DNA from: JACPFV01 sp035526825
Lineage (GTDB): Bacteria > Pseudomonadota > Gammaproteobacteria > Nevskiales > Nevskiaceae
Length of the DNA stretch: 44,398 bases
Assembly (NCBI GenBank): GCA_035526825.1
Contig: DATLBT010000045.1
Span: 1 to 44,398 of the forward strand
Direction of reading: 5' to 3'
A model generated the notes under the pieces. The model ran no database searches and was not told the DNA's origin. It saw only the letters and a list, made by a program, of their open reading frames with translations. A program made the translations under genes and the position numbers. Below, one piece after another: positions 7,071-14,309 of this stretch (within the stretch, counting starts at the first letter, position 1; each line of letters starts with the position of its first letter).

Positions 7071-7727
7071 TCAGCGCGATTTTTTGCGCTCCTTGCGCGC
7101 CTGTTCGACCAGGAAGTCGGTGACGGCCAGCATTTCCTTGGACCCGCCACCGGCGCGGGGGCTGACCCAGTAGCGTCCCTCGACGATCATGCCGGGCACG
7201 CTGGTGATGCCCATCTGCTCGATGACCTGCTCCGCGGCGCGGACGCGCCCATCGATCGGGAAACTCTTGTAGACACCGTCGAAATCCGCGGCCGGTACGC
7301 CGGTCGCCGTCGTGAACAGCGTGCGCAGATCCTCGGTGCTGCTCATGAGCTTGCCGCCGCCATGGATCGCGCCGAACAGCGCGCGGTGGAACTTGTCGAA
7401 CTGCCCCATCAAATGCGCGGTGAACATCGCGCGGTTGCGCAGCTCGTTGGCCTCGGAACCGAGCGTATGCGGGATGCGCAGGAAATTGACGTCAGCCGGC
7501 TTCTTGTCGAGCCATGCGCTCAGCGCCGGCTCGAACTGGAAGCAGTGCGGGCAGCTGTACGCGAACACTTCCATGACCTCGATCTTGTCGGGGTCCGACG
7601 TGGGCTGCACGGCGCGCACGGCCTTGTAGTCGCGGCCGAGCTGGTACTTGGGCGGCGCCTCGGCGGCGCTGCAGGCCAGCGGCAGGAGGGCGGACAGCGC
7701 GATCATCGCGCGAGCGAGAAGCTTCAT
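7071..7727 (-). CDS. dsbA: Thiol:disulfide interchange protein DsbA
   Basis: Periplasmic oxidase that introduces disulfide bonds into exported proteins and is reoxidised by DsbB. 218 residues: signal peptide (about 1-21), then a thioredoxin fold with an inserted helical domain. The active site is C59-P-H-C62 in FAYSCPHCFQFE, the classic DsbA dipeptide, and the cis-Pro loop is TSVPGMIV. A GAGGAA ribosome-binding site precedes the ATG at 7727. It follows cytochrome c4 by 35 nt on the same strand, the cc4-dsbA arrangement seen in pseudomonads. Likely clients here include MshA, whose C-terminal region has two cysteines. Confidence 0.96.
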   Translation of the reverse strand: MKLLARAMIALSALLPLACSAAEAPPKYQLGRDYKAVRAVQPTSDPDKIEVMEVFAYSCPHCFQFEPALSAWLDKKPADVNFLRIPHTLGSEANELRNRAMFTAHLMGQFDKFHRALFGAIHGGGKLMSSTEDLRTLFTTATGVPAADFDGVYKSFPIDGRVRAAEQVIEQMGITSVPGMIVEGRYWVSPRAGGGSKEMLAVTDFLVEQARKERKKSR

Positions 7728-7762
7728 GGATTGATTCCTCAGAAATGCACGACGCCTTGGCG

Positions 7763-8395
7763 TCAATGCAACCCGTTGATGTACGAGGCGAGCGCCTCGA
7801 TTTCGGCGTCGGTCAGTCGTGCGGCGATGGTCGCCATGGCTTGCAGGTTGGCGTTCGGGATCGGCGCGCCGGCAAGTCCGCGCAACTGGCGCAGCGCACC
7901 CGCGGTGTACTTGGCGTGCTGGCCGCCAATGCGGGGATAGCCCGCGCCCGCGTTGCCGTTGCCCTGCGGGCCGTGGCACGCGAGGCAAGCGGGCACGCCG
8001 CGCGAAGCATCACCCGCGCGGTACAGCTTTTCCGCGACTTTCACCGCGTCGGGGCTGCCGACGCCGGGTTTGGCCTTCTGCTGCGAAAAATAAGCGGCGA
8101 GATCCTTCATGTCCTGCTCGGACAAGGGCTGCGCCTGCGCATTCATGACCGGGTTTTTGCGATCGCCGCTCTTGAAGTACTTGAGTTGCTCGCTGATGTA
8201 GCGCGCATGTTGGCCGGCGAGCTTGGGCCACTCGGGATTGGCGCTGTTGCCCCCCGGACCGTGGCACGCCACGCAGGTCGCCGCCTTGGCCGCGCCCGCC
8301 TCGGCATTGCCGCCGGTGAAAGGCTCGGTCGTGGCCTCCTCGGCCATCGCGGAACCGCCGCACAGCAGTGCAGCGACCAGCAGAACACGCTTCAT
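7763..8395 (-). CDS. Dihaem cytochrome c4
   Basis: Periplasmic or membrane-attached electron carrier that feeds terminal oxidases (cbb3 type in relatives). 210 residues with a signal peptide (cleavage near SAMA|EE, residue 18) and two haem c domains. Haem motifs are C41-V-A-C44-H45 and C137-L-A-C140-H141, with Met ligands likely in RKNPVMNAQ and NLQAMATI. Both domains share the PxLAGQHARYI / PRIGGQHAKYT repeat that marks cytochrome c4. The ribosome-binding site TAGGGAGTC lies about 7 nt before the ATG at 8395; this G-rich sequence is complementary to a loop of the small RNA at 9113-9238. Divergent from engB. Confidence 0.95.
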   Translation of the reverse strand: MKRVLLVAALLCGGSAMAEEATTEPFTGGNAEAGAAKAATCVACHGPGGNSANPEWPKLAGQHARYISEQLKYFKSGDRKNPVMNAQAQPLSEQDMKDLAAYFSQQKAKPGVGSPDAVKVAEKLYRAGDASRGVPACLACHGPQGNGNAGAGYPRIGGQHAKYTAGALRQLRGLAGAPIPNANLQAMATIAARLTDAEIEALASYINGLH

Positions 8396-8444
8396 GCAAG
8401 ACTCCCTAAACTTGCGCAAAATCTTACACCAAGCGTTTGAACCG

Positions 8445-9044
8445 ATGCTTAATCGTTTTGCCTGCGCCCGCTTCCTGATGTCGGGCGCCAACCTCGACGA
8501 CCTGCCCGCGGGCGATCGACCCGAGGTTGCGTTCGCGGGGCGCTCCAATGCGGGCAAATCAAGCGCGCTGAATCGCTTGTGCGCGCAGAAAGGGCTGGCG
8601 CGCGTGAGCAAGACCCCCGGGCGCACGCAATTGCTGAACTATTTCGAAATTGCCGAGGGCTGGCTGGTCGACTTGCCGGGCTACGGCTTTGCCCAGGTCC
8701 CGCGGGGCGTGCGTGACGCCTGGGGCGAACTGGTCACGGGGTATATCCAGTCGCGGGAGACGCTGCGGGGGCTCGTGCTGGTGATGGATGCGCGACATCC
8801 GTTGACGCCGTTCGATCGGCAGATGCTGGCTTGGGTGGCTGCGCAGCATTTGTCCTGCCATGTGCTGGTGACCAAGGCCGACAAGTTGAGATTTGGCGCA
8901 ATGAAAAAAACGCTCGCGGAGGTCAAGGCGGCGATGCCGATGCTGCATGCGCAGGCGACGGTGCAGATGTTTTCTTCTGAGACGAGCATGGGGTTGGATG
9001 AGGCGCGCGCTCGGATCCTTGAGATGGTGGTCAAAGAAGACTGA
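8445..9044 (+). CDS. engB: Ribosome biogenesis GTPase EngB (YihA/YsxC)
   Basis: Essential TRAFAC GTPase needed for large ribosomal subunit assembly. 199 residues, normal length. G-motifs: G1 GRSNAGKSS (32-40), G2 TPGRTQ, G3 DLPGYG, G4 TKADK and G5 SSETSMG. The ATG at 8445 gives the usual start, a short segment ending CARFLMSGA before the first strand. It is divergent from cytochrome c4 with a 49-bp gap and is followed by a small-RNA region then convergent polA, the gammaproteobacterial engB-sRNA-polA order. Confidence 0.96.
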   Translation: MLNRFACARFLMSGANLDDLPAGDRPEVAFAGRSNAGKSSALNRLCAQKGLARVSKTPGRTQLLNYFEIAEGWLVDLPGYGFAQVPRGVRDAWGELVTGYIQSRETLRGLVLVMDARHPLTPFDRQMLAWVAAQHLSCHVLVTKADKLRFGAMKKTLAEVKAAMPMLHAQATVQMFSSETSMGLDEARARILEMVVKED

Positions 9045-9112
9045 CTTCTGGCGTGCCCTGCTGCATCGCGCTGCGCGTGGACTGTGGTTTTTTTGTGGGT
9101 GGGCGCGTCGGC

Positions 9113-9153
9113 AAAAAAAAGTGCCCGGTGACTCGGGGGAGAATCACCGGGCA
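9113..9153 (-). terminator. Intrinsic terminator of the small RNA (and polA)
   Basis: A perfect 10-bp GC-rich stem (TGCCCGGTGA with TCACCGGGCA, loop 12 nt) followed on the minus strand by one C and eight T residues (A8 at 9113-9120 on the plus strand). It ends the small RNA and any polA read-through. On the plus strand no T run follows it, so it would not serve engB the same way. Confidence 0.9.
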
Positions 9154-9238
9154 ACTGTTCCGGCTTTGGGGGTGCCGGAGCTCCGTCCAGGGAGTGAAGA
9201 CGGAGGACGTCGGGGGAGACGTCGATGTATCTGACCGG
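9113..9238 (-). ncRNA. Candidate small RNA with four C-rich hairpin loops (sX13/ErsA/Spot 42 position)
   Basis: Read on the minus strand, the 231-bp gap between polA and engB holds four hairpins in a row. SL1 is GACGTC-TCCCCC-GACGTC (9223-9206). SL2 is CTCCGTC / GACGGAG around TTCACTCCCTG (9205-9181). SL3 is TCCGGC / GCCGGA around ACCCCCAAA (9179-9159). SL4 is a perfect 10-bp stem TGCCCGGTGA / TCACCGGGCA around TTCTCCCCCGAG (9153-9122), followed by C and T8: a strong intrinsic terminator. Every loop carries a C run. A promoter-like pair sits just after the polA stop. The site matches that of E. coli Spot 42, Pseudomonas ErsA and, as I recall, Xanthomonas sX13, an RNA of about 115 nt with C-rich loops that binds G-rich mRNA leaders. 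Homology is inferred from position and architecture, not from alignment. The 5' end is an estimate. Confidence 0.8.
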
Positions 9239-9244
9239 ACCCCA

Positions 9245-9273
9245 ATGGTTTGGTTCACGGGTAAAAAGTTCAA
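9245..9273 (-). promoter_or_regulatory. Candidate promoter of the small RNA
   Basis: On the minus strand TTGAAC (9273-9268) is separated by exactly 17 nt from AACCAT (9250-9245). The -35 is good (4 of 6 in order), the -10 weak (3 of 6). It starts 3 nt after the polA stop codon and would start transcription near 9238. If the RNA is not independently transcribed it could instead be processed from the polA 3' end. Confidence 0.4.
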
Positions 9274-9275
9274 CG

Positions 9276-12038
9276 CTACCCGCTGGTTGCGCTGCCTTTT
9301 CCGCTGTGCGCGTCGTCCCAATTTGCACCGATGCCGTAGTCGGCGGCGAGCGGAACCGACAGTTTGAAAATCCTGCACATGCGCTGCGCCAGTTGCGGCG
9401 CCAACGCCTGTAGCGGCTGCGTGGGACCTTCGAAAACGAGTTCGTCGTGCACCTGCATGATCATCGACACCGGGTGCCGGCCATCGCGGATGAAGCGGTC
9501 GAGGTCGATCATGGCGAGCTTGATCAGGTCGGCGGCGGTGCCTTGCAGCGGTGCGTTGATCGCGGTGCGCTCGGCGTACTGGCGCTGCGCGCCATTCTTG
9601 GAGCGGATGTCCGGCAGGTAGAGGCGCCGGCCGAGCAGTGTCTCGACGTAACCCTTCGCGCGCGCCTGCTCGCGCGTGTTGTCCATGTAGGCCTTCACGC
9701 CTAGATAGCGCGCAAAGAACGTGTCCATGTACGTCTGCGCCTCGGCGCGCGGCACGGACAGCTGCTTGGCGAGGCCGAAGGCGGACATTCCGTAGATGAG
9801 GCCGAAGTTGATCGCCTTCACCGCCCGCCGCTGGTCGCTGGTGACCTGCTCCAGCGGCACGCCGAATACTTCTGCCGCCGTCGCCTTGTGGATGTCGTGG
9901 CCGCTGTTGAATGCCGCGGTCAGGCGCGCATCGCCGGACAGGTGCGCCATGAGGCGCAGCTCGATTTGCGAATAATCGATCGACAGCAGGCTGTGGCCCG
10001 GCGCCTGCGGGACAAAAGCCTGGCGAATGCGGCGGCCCTCGGCGGTGCGCACCGGGATGTTCTGCAGGTTCGGGTCGTTCGATGACAACCGGCCCGTTGC
10101 GGCGACGGCCTGGCCGTATGAAGTGTGGATGCGCCCGGTCTTCGGGTTGATCGCGAGCGGCAAGCTCTCCGTGTAAGTCGAGCGCAGCTTGGACAGCGCA
10201 CGCCAGTCGAGGATCTTGCGCGGCAGCGCGTGTTGCTCGGCAAGTTGCTCGAGCACGTCTTCCGCGGTCGACGGCTGGCCTTTCGGCGTCTTTGCGAGCA
10301 CCGGCAGCTTCAAGCGGTCGTACAGGATCTGCTGCAGCTGCAGCGGCGAGCCGAGGTTGAACTCGCCTCCCGCTTCACGGTATGCATCCGCCGTGAGCTG
10401 CGCCATGCGCTCGCCCAGCTCGTGGCTGATCCGCTGCAGCAATTTTCCATCGACGTAGACGCCGTTTTGCTCGATGCGCGCTAACACCGGCACCAGCGGC
10501 ATCTCCACGGTCTCGAACACCTTCAGCAGCGCCGGCACCTCTGAGACGCGCGGAAACAGCGCTTGGTGCAGTCGCAGCGTGATGTCGGCGTCCTCGGCGG
10601 CGTATGCGGCGGCCTGTTCGACCGGCACCTGGTTGAAGCTGACCTGCGACTTTCCCTTGCCCGCGACGTCCTGGAACGTGGTGGTCTTGTGGCCGAGATG
10701 CTGCGCGGCCATCGAATCCATGTCGTGGCGCCAGCCGGCGGCGTCGAGCACATACGACTGGAGCATCGTGTCGAAGGCGATGCCCTGGACCTCGATGCCG
10801 AAGCGCTTCAGCACGTTGAGGTCGTACTTCATGTGCTGGCCGACCTTGGGCAACTGCGGATCCTCGAGCAGCGGCTTGACCCGTGACAACACCCGCTCGG
10901 CAGGCAACTGCTGCGGCGCACCGAGGTAGCGATGGTCGAGCGGCACGTACCATCCATGGCCCGGCTCGATCGCGAACGACAGGCCAACCAGGTGCGCGCG
11001 CATCGAATCGAGCGCGTCGGTTTCGGTGTCGAACGCGACCAGTGCCGCGCCCTTGAGCCTGGCAATCATGGCGTCGAGCGCCGCCTCGTCGAGCACAATC
11101 TCCGCGCGCGTCCGCAGGCCCTCGGTCGGCAGGGCTACCGGCGCGGGCGTCGTCGCGGGCGCATCACCGGTGGCCGCGTTCGACGGCACGGCGTTGATCT
11201 CGTCGAGCAAACGATTGAAGCCCATGCGCCGATAAAACTCCGCGAGCCTGGCCTTGTCCGGCTGCGCCGGCTTGAGGTCGTCGAGCGCAACCGGCATCGA
11301 CAGCTCGCAGCGGATCGTGACGAGTTGGCGCGCCAGCGGGATCGTCGGCAGCGCTTCGCGCAGGTTTTCGCCGACCTTGCCCTTGACCTCGCCGGCGCGC
11401 TGCAGCAGCGCATCGAGCGACCCGAATTCCTCGAGCAGCTTCACTGCGGTCTTCGGGCCGACGCCCTTGACCCCGGGAATGTTGTCCGAGGTATCGCCGA
11501 TCAGCGCGAGGTACTCGGTGATCTGCGCTGGCATCACGCCGAACTTCTCCTTGACCTCCGCCGGGCCGAGCGTGCGCGACTTCATCGTGTCGAGCAGCTG
11601 CACGCGCTCGTCGACGAGCTGCGCCATGTCCTTGTCGCCAGTCACGATCAGCACGGGGATGCCGCGCTCGCGCGCTTGGGAGACGAGTGAGCCGATGACA
11701 TCGTCGGCTTCCTCGTTCGGCAGCGTCACGGTCGGCAGCCCCATGTACGCGATCCAGTCCTTCACGTGGGGAAACTGCGAGGACAGGTCCTCGGGGGTTT
11801 CATCGCGCGTCGCCTTGTACTCGGCGTACAGCGTGTTACGAAAGGTCTCGCCGGGCGGATCGAAGACCACGCCGATGCGTTCGGGGGCGTAATCCTTCAG
11901 CAGCTTGCGGATCATGTTGGCGAAGCCGAGCACCATGCCGGTCGGTTCGCCCTGTGCGTTGCGCAGGTTGGCCTGCGACAGCCCGAAGTACGCCCGGTAG
12001 AGCCAGTTGGAGCCGTCGATGAGGATCAGCGGCTTCAT
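9276..12038 (-). CDS. polA: DNA polymerase I
   Basis: Repair and Okazaki-fragment processing polymerase, 920 residues, full length. N-terminal 5'-3' exonuclease domain (about 1-290) starts MKPLILIDGSNWLYRAY and contains GVKGVGPKTA. The 3'-5' proofreading domain looks active: FDTETDALD (near 335), MKYDLNVL and the AEDAD motif are intact. The polymerase domain has motif A DYSQIELRLMAHLSGD (near 688), motif B RRAVKAINFGLIYGMS and motif C QVHDELVFE. The ATG at 12038 gives the standard N-terminus but has no Shine-Dalgarno; the leader is one arm of a 28-nt inverted repeat that includes the start codon. It lies downstream of lysA on the same strand and is followed by the small-RNA gene. Confidence 0.98.
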   Translation of the reverse strand: MKPLILIDGSNWLYRAYFGLSQANLRNAQGEPTGMVLGFANMIRKLLKDYAPERIGVVFDPPGETFRNTLYAEYKATRDETPEDLSSQFPHVKDWIAYMGLPTVTLPNEEADDVIGSLVSQARERGIPVLIVTGDKDMAQLVDERVQLLDTMKSRTLGPAEVKEKFGVMPAQITEYLALIGDTSDNIPGVKGVGPKTAVKLLEEFGSLDALLQRAGEVKGKVGENLREALPTIPLARQLVTIRCELSMPVALDDLKPAQPDKARLAEFYRRMGFNRLLDEINAVPSNAATGDAPATTPAPVALPTEGLRTRAEIVLDEAALDAMIARLKGAALVAFDTETDALDSMRAHLVGLSFAIEPGHGWYVPLDHRYLGAPQQLPAERVLSRVKPLLEDPQLPKVGQHMKYDLNVLKRFGIEVQGIAFDTMLQSYVLDAAGWRHDMDSMAAQHLGHKTTTFQDVAGKGKSQVSFNQVPVEQAAAYAAEDADITLRLHQALFPRVSEVPALLKVFETVEMPLVPVLARIEQNGVYVDGKLLQRISHELGERMAQLTADAYREAGGEFNLGSPLQLQQILYDRLKLPVLAKTPKGQPSTAEDVLEQLAEQHALPRKILDWRALSKLRSTYTESLPLAINPKTGRIHTSYGQAVAATGRLSSNDPNLQNIPVRTAEGRRIRQAFVPQAPGHSLLSIDYSQIELRLMAHLSGDARLTAAFNSGHDIHKATAAEVFGVPLEQVTSDQRRAVKAINFGLIYGMSAFGLAKQLSVPRAEAQTYMDTFFARYLGVKAYMDNTREQARAKGYVETLLGRRLYLPDIRSKNGAQRQYAERTAINAPLQGTAADLIKLAMIDLDRFIRDGRHPVSMIMQVHDELVFEGPTQPLQALAPQLAQRMCRIFKLSVPLAADYGIGANWDDAHSGKGSATSG

Positions 12039-12125
12039 GAAAATTAGGGACGCACACCAATTACGAATTGAAGCGAGCAGTCGGGCGCGCGTTGGGATAA
12101 TTGGTGTGCGTCCCTATTTTTCATG
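12036..12125. repeat. 90-bp inverted repeat covering the polA start and lysA stop
   Basis: Arms at 12036-12063 and 12098-12125 are 28 nt each and match at 27 of 28 positions; the core is TAGGGACGCACACCAATTA and its exact complement. The 34-nt centre is GC-rich. One arm includes the polA ATG, the other the lysA TGA, so the element is the whole junction. The AGGGACGCACACC core with flanking A/T tracts looks like the REP/REPIN-type palindromes moved by RAYT (Y1) transposases; that link is from memory of such repeats, and no transposase is present here. Confidence 0.85.
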
Positions 12126-13368
12126 GCAGCAGCGCTTCGCCGCGCGTGAGGTCATCCAGCGACTCCCGCGCGCGCACCAGGTGGATCTCGCGACCGTCGA
12201 CCATGACTTCGGCCGCGCGCGGACGGCTGTTGTAGTTGGAGCTCATCGTGAAGCCGTACGCGCCAGCGGTGCGCAACGCGAGCAGGTCGCCGGTCACCAG
12301 CGCGAGCTTGCGATCGCGCGCGAGCCAGTCTCCGCTTTCGCATACGGGGCCGACGAGGTCCCAGGTGTGCACAGATGCGCCGCTGTTCTCCTTGACCGGC
12401 ACGACCGCGTGCCACGCGTCGTACAGCGAAGGCCGCAGCAGGTCGTTCATGGCCGCATCGACGATCGCGAAATTCTTCTCGGCGCCGGGCTTCAGGTACT
12501 CGACACGCGTCAGCAGCACGCCCGCGTTGCCGGCGATTGCGCGCCCCGGCTCCAGATACAGCTTCAGCGCGCGGCCGCGCAAGCGCTCACGCACTGCCTT
12601 GGCGAGGTCGGACGGCGACGGCGGATTTTCCTGGTCGTAACGCACACCGAGGCCGCCGCCGATGTCGAGGTGCTTGAGCGGGATGCCGAGCTGCTGGAGC
12701 CGATCGACCAGCGCCAGCACGCGATCGAGCGCATCGAGGAAAGGCGACAAGTCCTGGAGCTGCGAGCCGATGTGGCAGGCCACGCCCGCGAGCTCGATGC
12801 CGGGGAGCTGGCTGGCGACGACATAGAGCCGCTCGGCCTCGGCGATCTCGACGCCGAACTTGTTTTGCTTGAGGCCGGTGGAGATGTAGGGGTGGGTCTT
12901 CGGGTCCACGTCCGGGTTCACGCGCAGCGAGACCGGCGCGCGCTTCTTCGTCGCGGCCGCGATCTCGGACAGGCGCAGCAACTCGGCTTCCGACTCCACG
13001 TTGAAGCAGTGGATGCCGGCCAGCAGAGCCTGGCGCATTTCGGCCGCGCTCTTGCCGACGCCGGAAAACACGATGCGGCGCGGATCGCCGCCGGCTTTCA
13101 GCACGCGCGCGAGTTCGCCGCCCGAGACGATGTCGAAGCCGGCGCCCAGCTTTGCCAGCACCTGCAGCACGGCGAGATTCGAATTCGCCTTCACCGCGTA
13201 GCACACCAGGTGCTCGCAGCCCTCGAGCGCCTGGTCGAAGGCCTTGTAGTGGCGCGTCAACGTCGCGCGAGAGTAAACGTAGGTGGGCGTGCCGTGGCGG
13301 CGCACGATGTCGGCAACCGCAACGTCCTCGGCGTGCAGCTGGCCGCCGCGGTACTCGAAGTGGTCCAA
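12121..13368 (-). CDS. lysA: Diaminopimelate decarboxylase
   Basis: PLP enzyme making L-lysine from meso-diaminopimelate, the last step of the pathway. 415 residues, normal. The alanine racemase-fold barrel starts with VADIVRRHGTPTYVYS; the PLP lysine is K60 in CYAVKANSN. PLP phosphate contacts are in DIGGGLGV and EPGRAIAG, and the catalytic cysteine is in GPVCESGDWLA. The start is a TTG at 13368, giving MDHFEYRGGQL, which matches the family N-terminus; it lies 4 nt after the lptM stop. The lptM-lysA pair is a common gammaproteobacterial operon. The stop codon lies in the inverted repeat before polA. Confidence 0.96.
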   Translation of the reverse strand: MDHFEYRGGQLHAEDVAVADIVRRHGTPTYVYSRATLTRHYKAFDQALEGCEHLVCYAVKANSNLAVLQVLAKLGAGFDIVSGGELARVLKAGGDPRRIVFSGVGKSAAEMRQALLAGIHCFNVESEAELLRLSEIAAATKKRAPVSLRVNPDVDPKTHPYISTGLKQNKFGVEIAEAERLYVVASQLPGIELAGVACHIGSQLQDLSPFLDALDRVLALVDRLQQLGIPLKHLDIGGGLGVRYDQENPPSPSDLAKAVRERLRGRALKLYLEPGRAIAGNAGVLLTRVEYLKPGAEKNFAIVDAAMNDLLRPSLYDAWHAVVPVKENSGASVHTWDLVGPVCESGDWLARDRKLALVTGDLLALRTAGAYGFTMSSNYNSRPRAAEVMVDGREIHLVRARESLDDLTRGEALLP

Positions 13369-13372
13369 GGGG

Positions 13373-13534
13373 TTAGTCCTTCTTCTTCTGGTCGGCGGGC
13401 ACCGAAACGTCCGCCGGGCCGGGCGCCACCGTCTCGGGCGCGGCCGGTGCCGGCGGCTCGGCCGGCAGGTAAAGGTCGCCCGCTTGCCCGCAGGCGGCGA
13501 GCAGCAGCGAGGTCAGCAGGATGAGTGGGCGCAT
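13373..13534 (-). CDS. lptM: LPS assembly lipoprotein LptM (YifL)
   Basis: Small outer-membrane lipoprotein of 53 residues. It has a lipoprotein signal with lipobox LLAAC (Cys15) followed by GQAGDLYLP, close to the CGQKGPLYLP signature of YifL/LptM, then a Pro/Ala-rich tail ending in QKKKD. In E. coli LptM helps LptD form its native disulfides and LptDE mature. Its place directly upstream of lysA is the usual one, and the 4-nt gap to the lysA TTG implies one transcript. The ATG at 13534 was chosen because it gives a proper signal peptide; longer in-frame versions run into the divergent esterase. Confidence 0.88.
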   Translation of the reverse strand: MRPLILLTSLLLAACGQAGDLYLPAEPPAPAAPETVAPGPADVSVPADQKKKD

Positions 13535-13586
13535 GGGGTCGTGTAAGGTGCGGCCGCGCATTCTAACTTTTCGAAATACTGCCCAC

Positions 13587-14267
13587 ATGAAGACCGAAAA
13601 ACGCGACGACGCCGTCGTGCTGCATCCCGCATCCCCGGCAAAGGCCGCCGTGGTCTGGCTCCACGGCCTCGGCGCAGACGGCAATGATTTTGCGCCGATC
13701 GTGCCCGAACTCGGCCTGCCCGCCGACCTGCCGGTGCGGTTCGTGTTCCCGCACGCGCCGGTGCGCCCGGTATCGATCAACAACGGCATGCGGATGCGCG
13801 CCTGGTATGACATCACGCCGAACATGCGCCAGCAGGATGACGCGGGCATCCGCGACGCCGAGCGCATCGCGACACACTTCATCGAGCAGGAGGTACGCGG
13901 CGGCATCCCGTCCCATCGCATCGTGCTCGCGGGTTTTTCGCAGGGCGGCGCCATCACGCTGCACACCGGCCTGCGCTATCCCCAGCCGCTGGCCGGACTG
14001 CTCGCGTTGTCGACCTACCTGCCGCTGCCGGAAGCCTTTGCGGTGGAAGCCAAACCCGCGCGCCGCGACACGCCGATCCTGATGTGCCACGGCACGCAGG
14101 ACGGCATGCTGCCGCTGCAGCTCGGCGCGTGGAGCCGCGACGTGCTCAAGGAAGCCGGTTTCGACGTGACCTGGAAGGAGTATCCGATGCAGCACCAGGT
14201 CTGCCCCGAAGAGATCGAGGACATCGGGGCATGGCTCGGCCAGAGGCTCGACCCGGGCCGAAGCTGA
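13587..14267 (+). CDS. Alpha/beta hydrolase, carboxylesterase/acyl-protein thioesterase family
   Basis: 226-residue cytoplasmic serine esterase of the phospholipase/carboxylesterase (EstB/APT1) family. The oxyanion segment is VVWLHGLGADGNDF; the nucleophile is S118 in GFSQGG; the Asp is in CHGTQDGMLP and the His in YPMQHQVC. Family members hydrolyse short-chain esters and sometimes thioesters; the natural substrate is unknown. The ATG at 13587 fits the family start; AATACT about 9 nt upstream could be a -10 box for a short-leader transcript. Divergent from lptM-lysA with a 52-bp gap. Confidence 0.92.
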   Translation: MKTEKRDDAVVLHPASPAKAAVVWLHGLGADGNDFAPIVPELGLPADLPVRFVFPHAPVRPVSINNGMRMRAWYDITPNMRQQDDAGIRDAERIATHFIEQEVRGGIPSHRIVLAGFSQGGAITLHTGLRYPQPLAGLLALSTYLPLPEAFAVEAKPARRDTPILMCHGTQDGMLPLQLGAWSRDVLKEAGFDVTWKEYPMQHQVCPEEIEDIGAWLGQRLDPGRS

Positions 14268-14309
14268 TATTGTTGTCGTGACGGAACCAAAACGACCTTC
14301 GGCGCTCTT

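Noticed and set aside
9122..9223. CsrB/CsrC-like decoy RNA on the plus strand (G-rich loops with GGGA downstream of engB).
   Set aside because: The terminator T run and the promoter-like pair are on the minus strand, and one loop lacks GGA. Kept as an alternative only.
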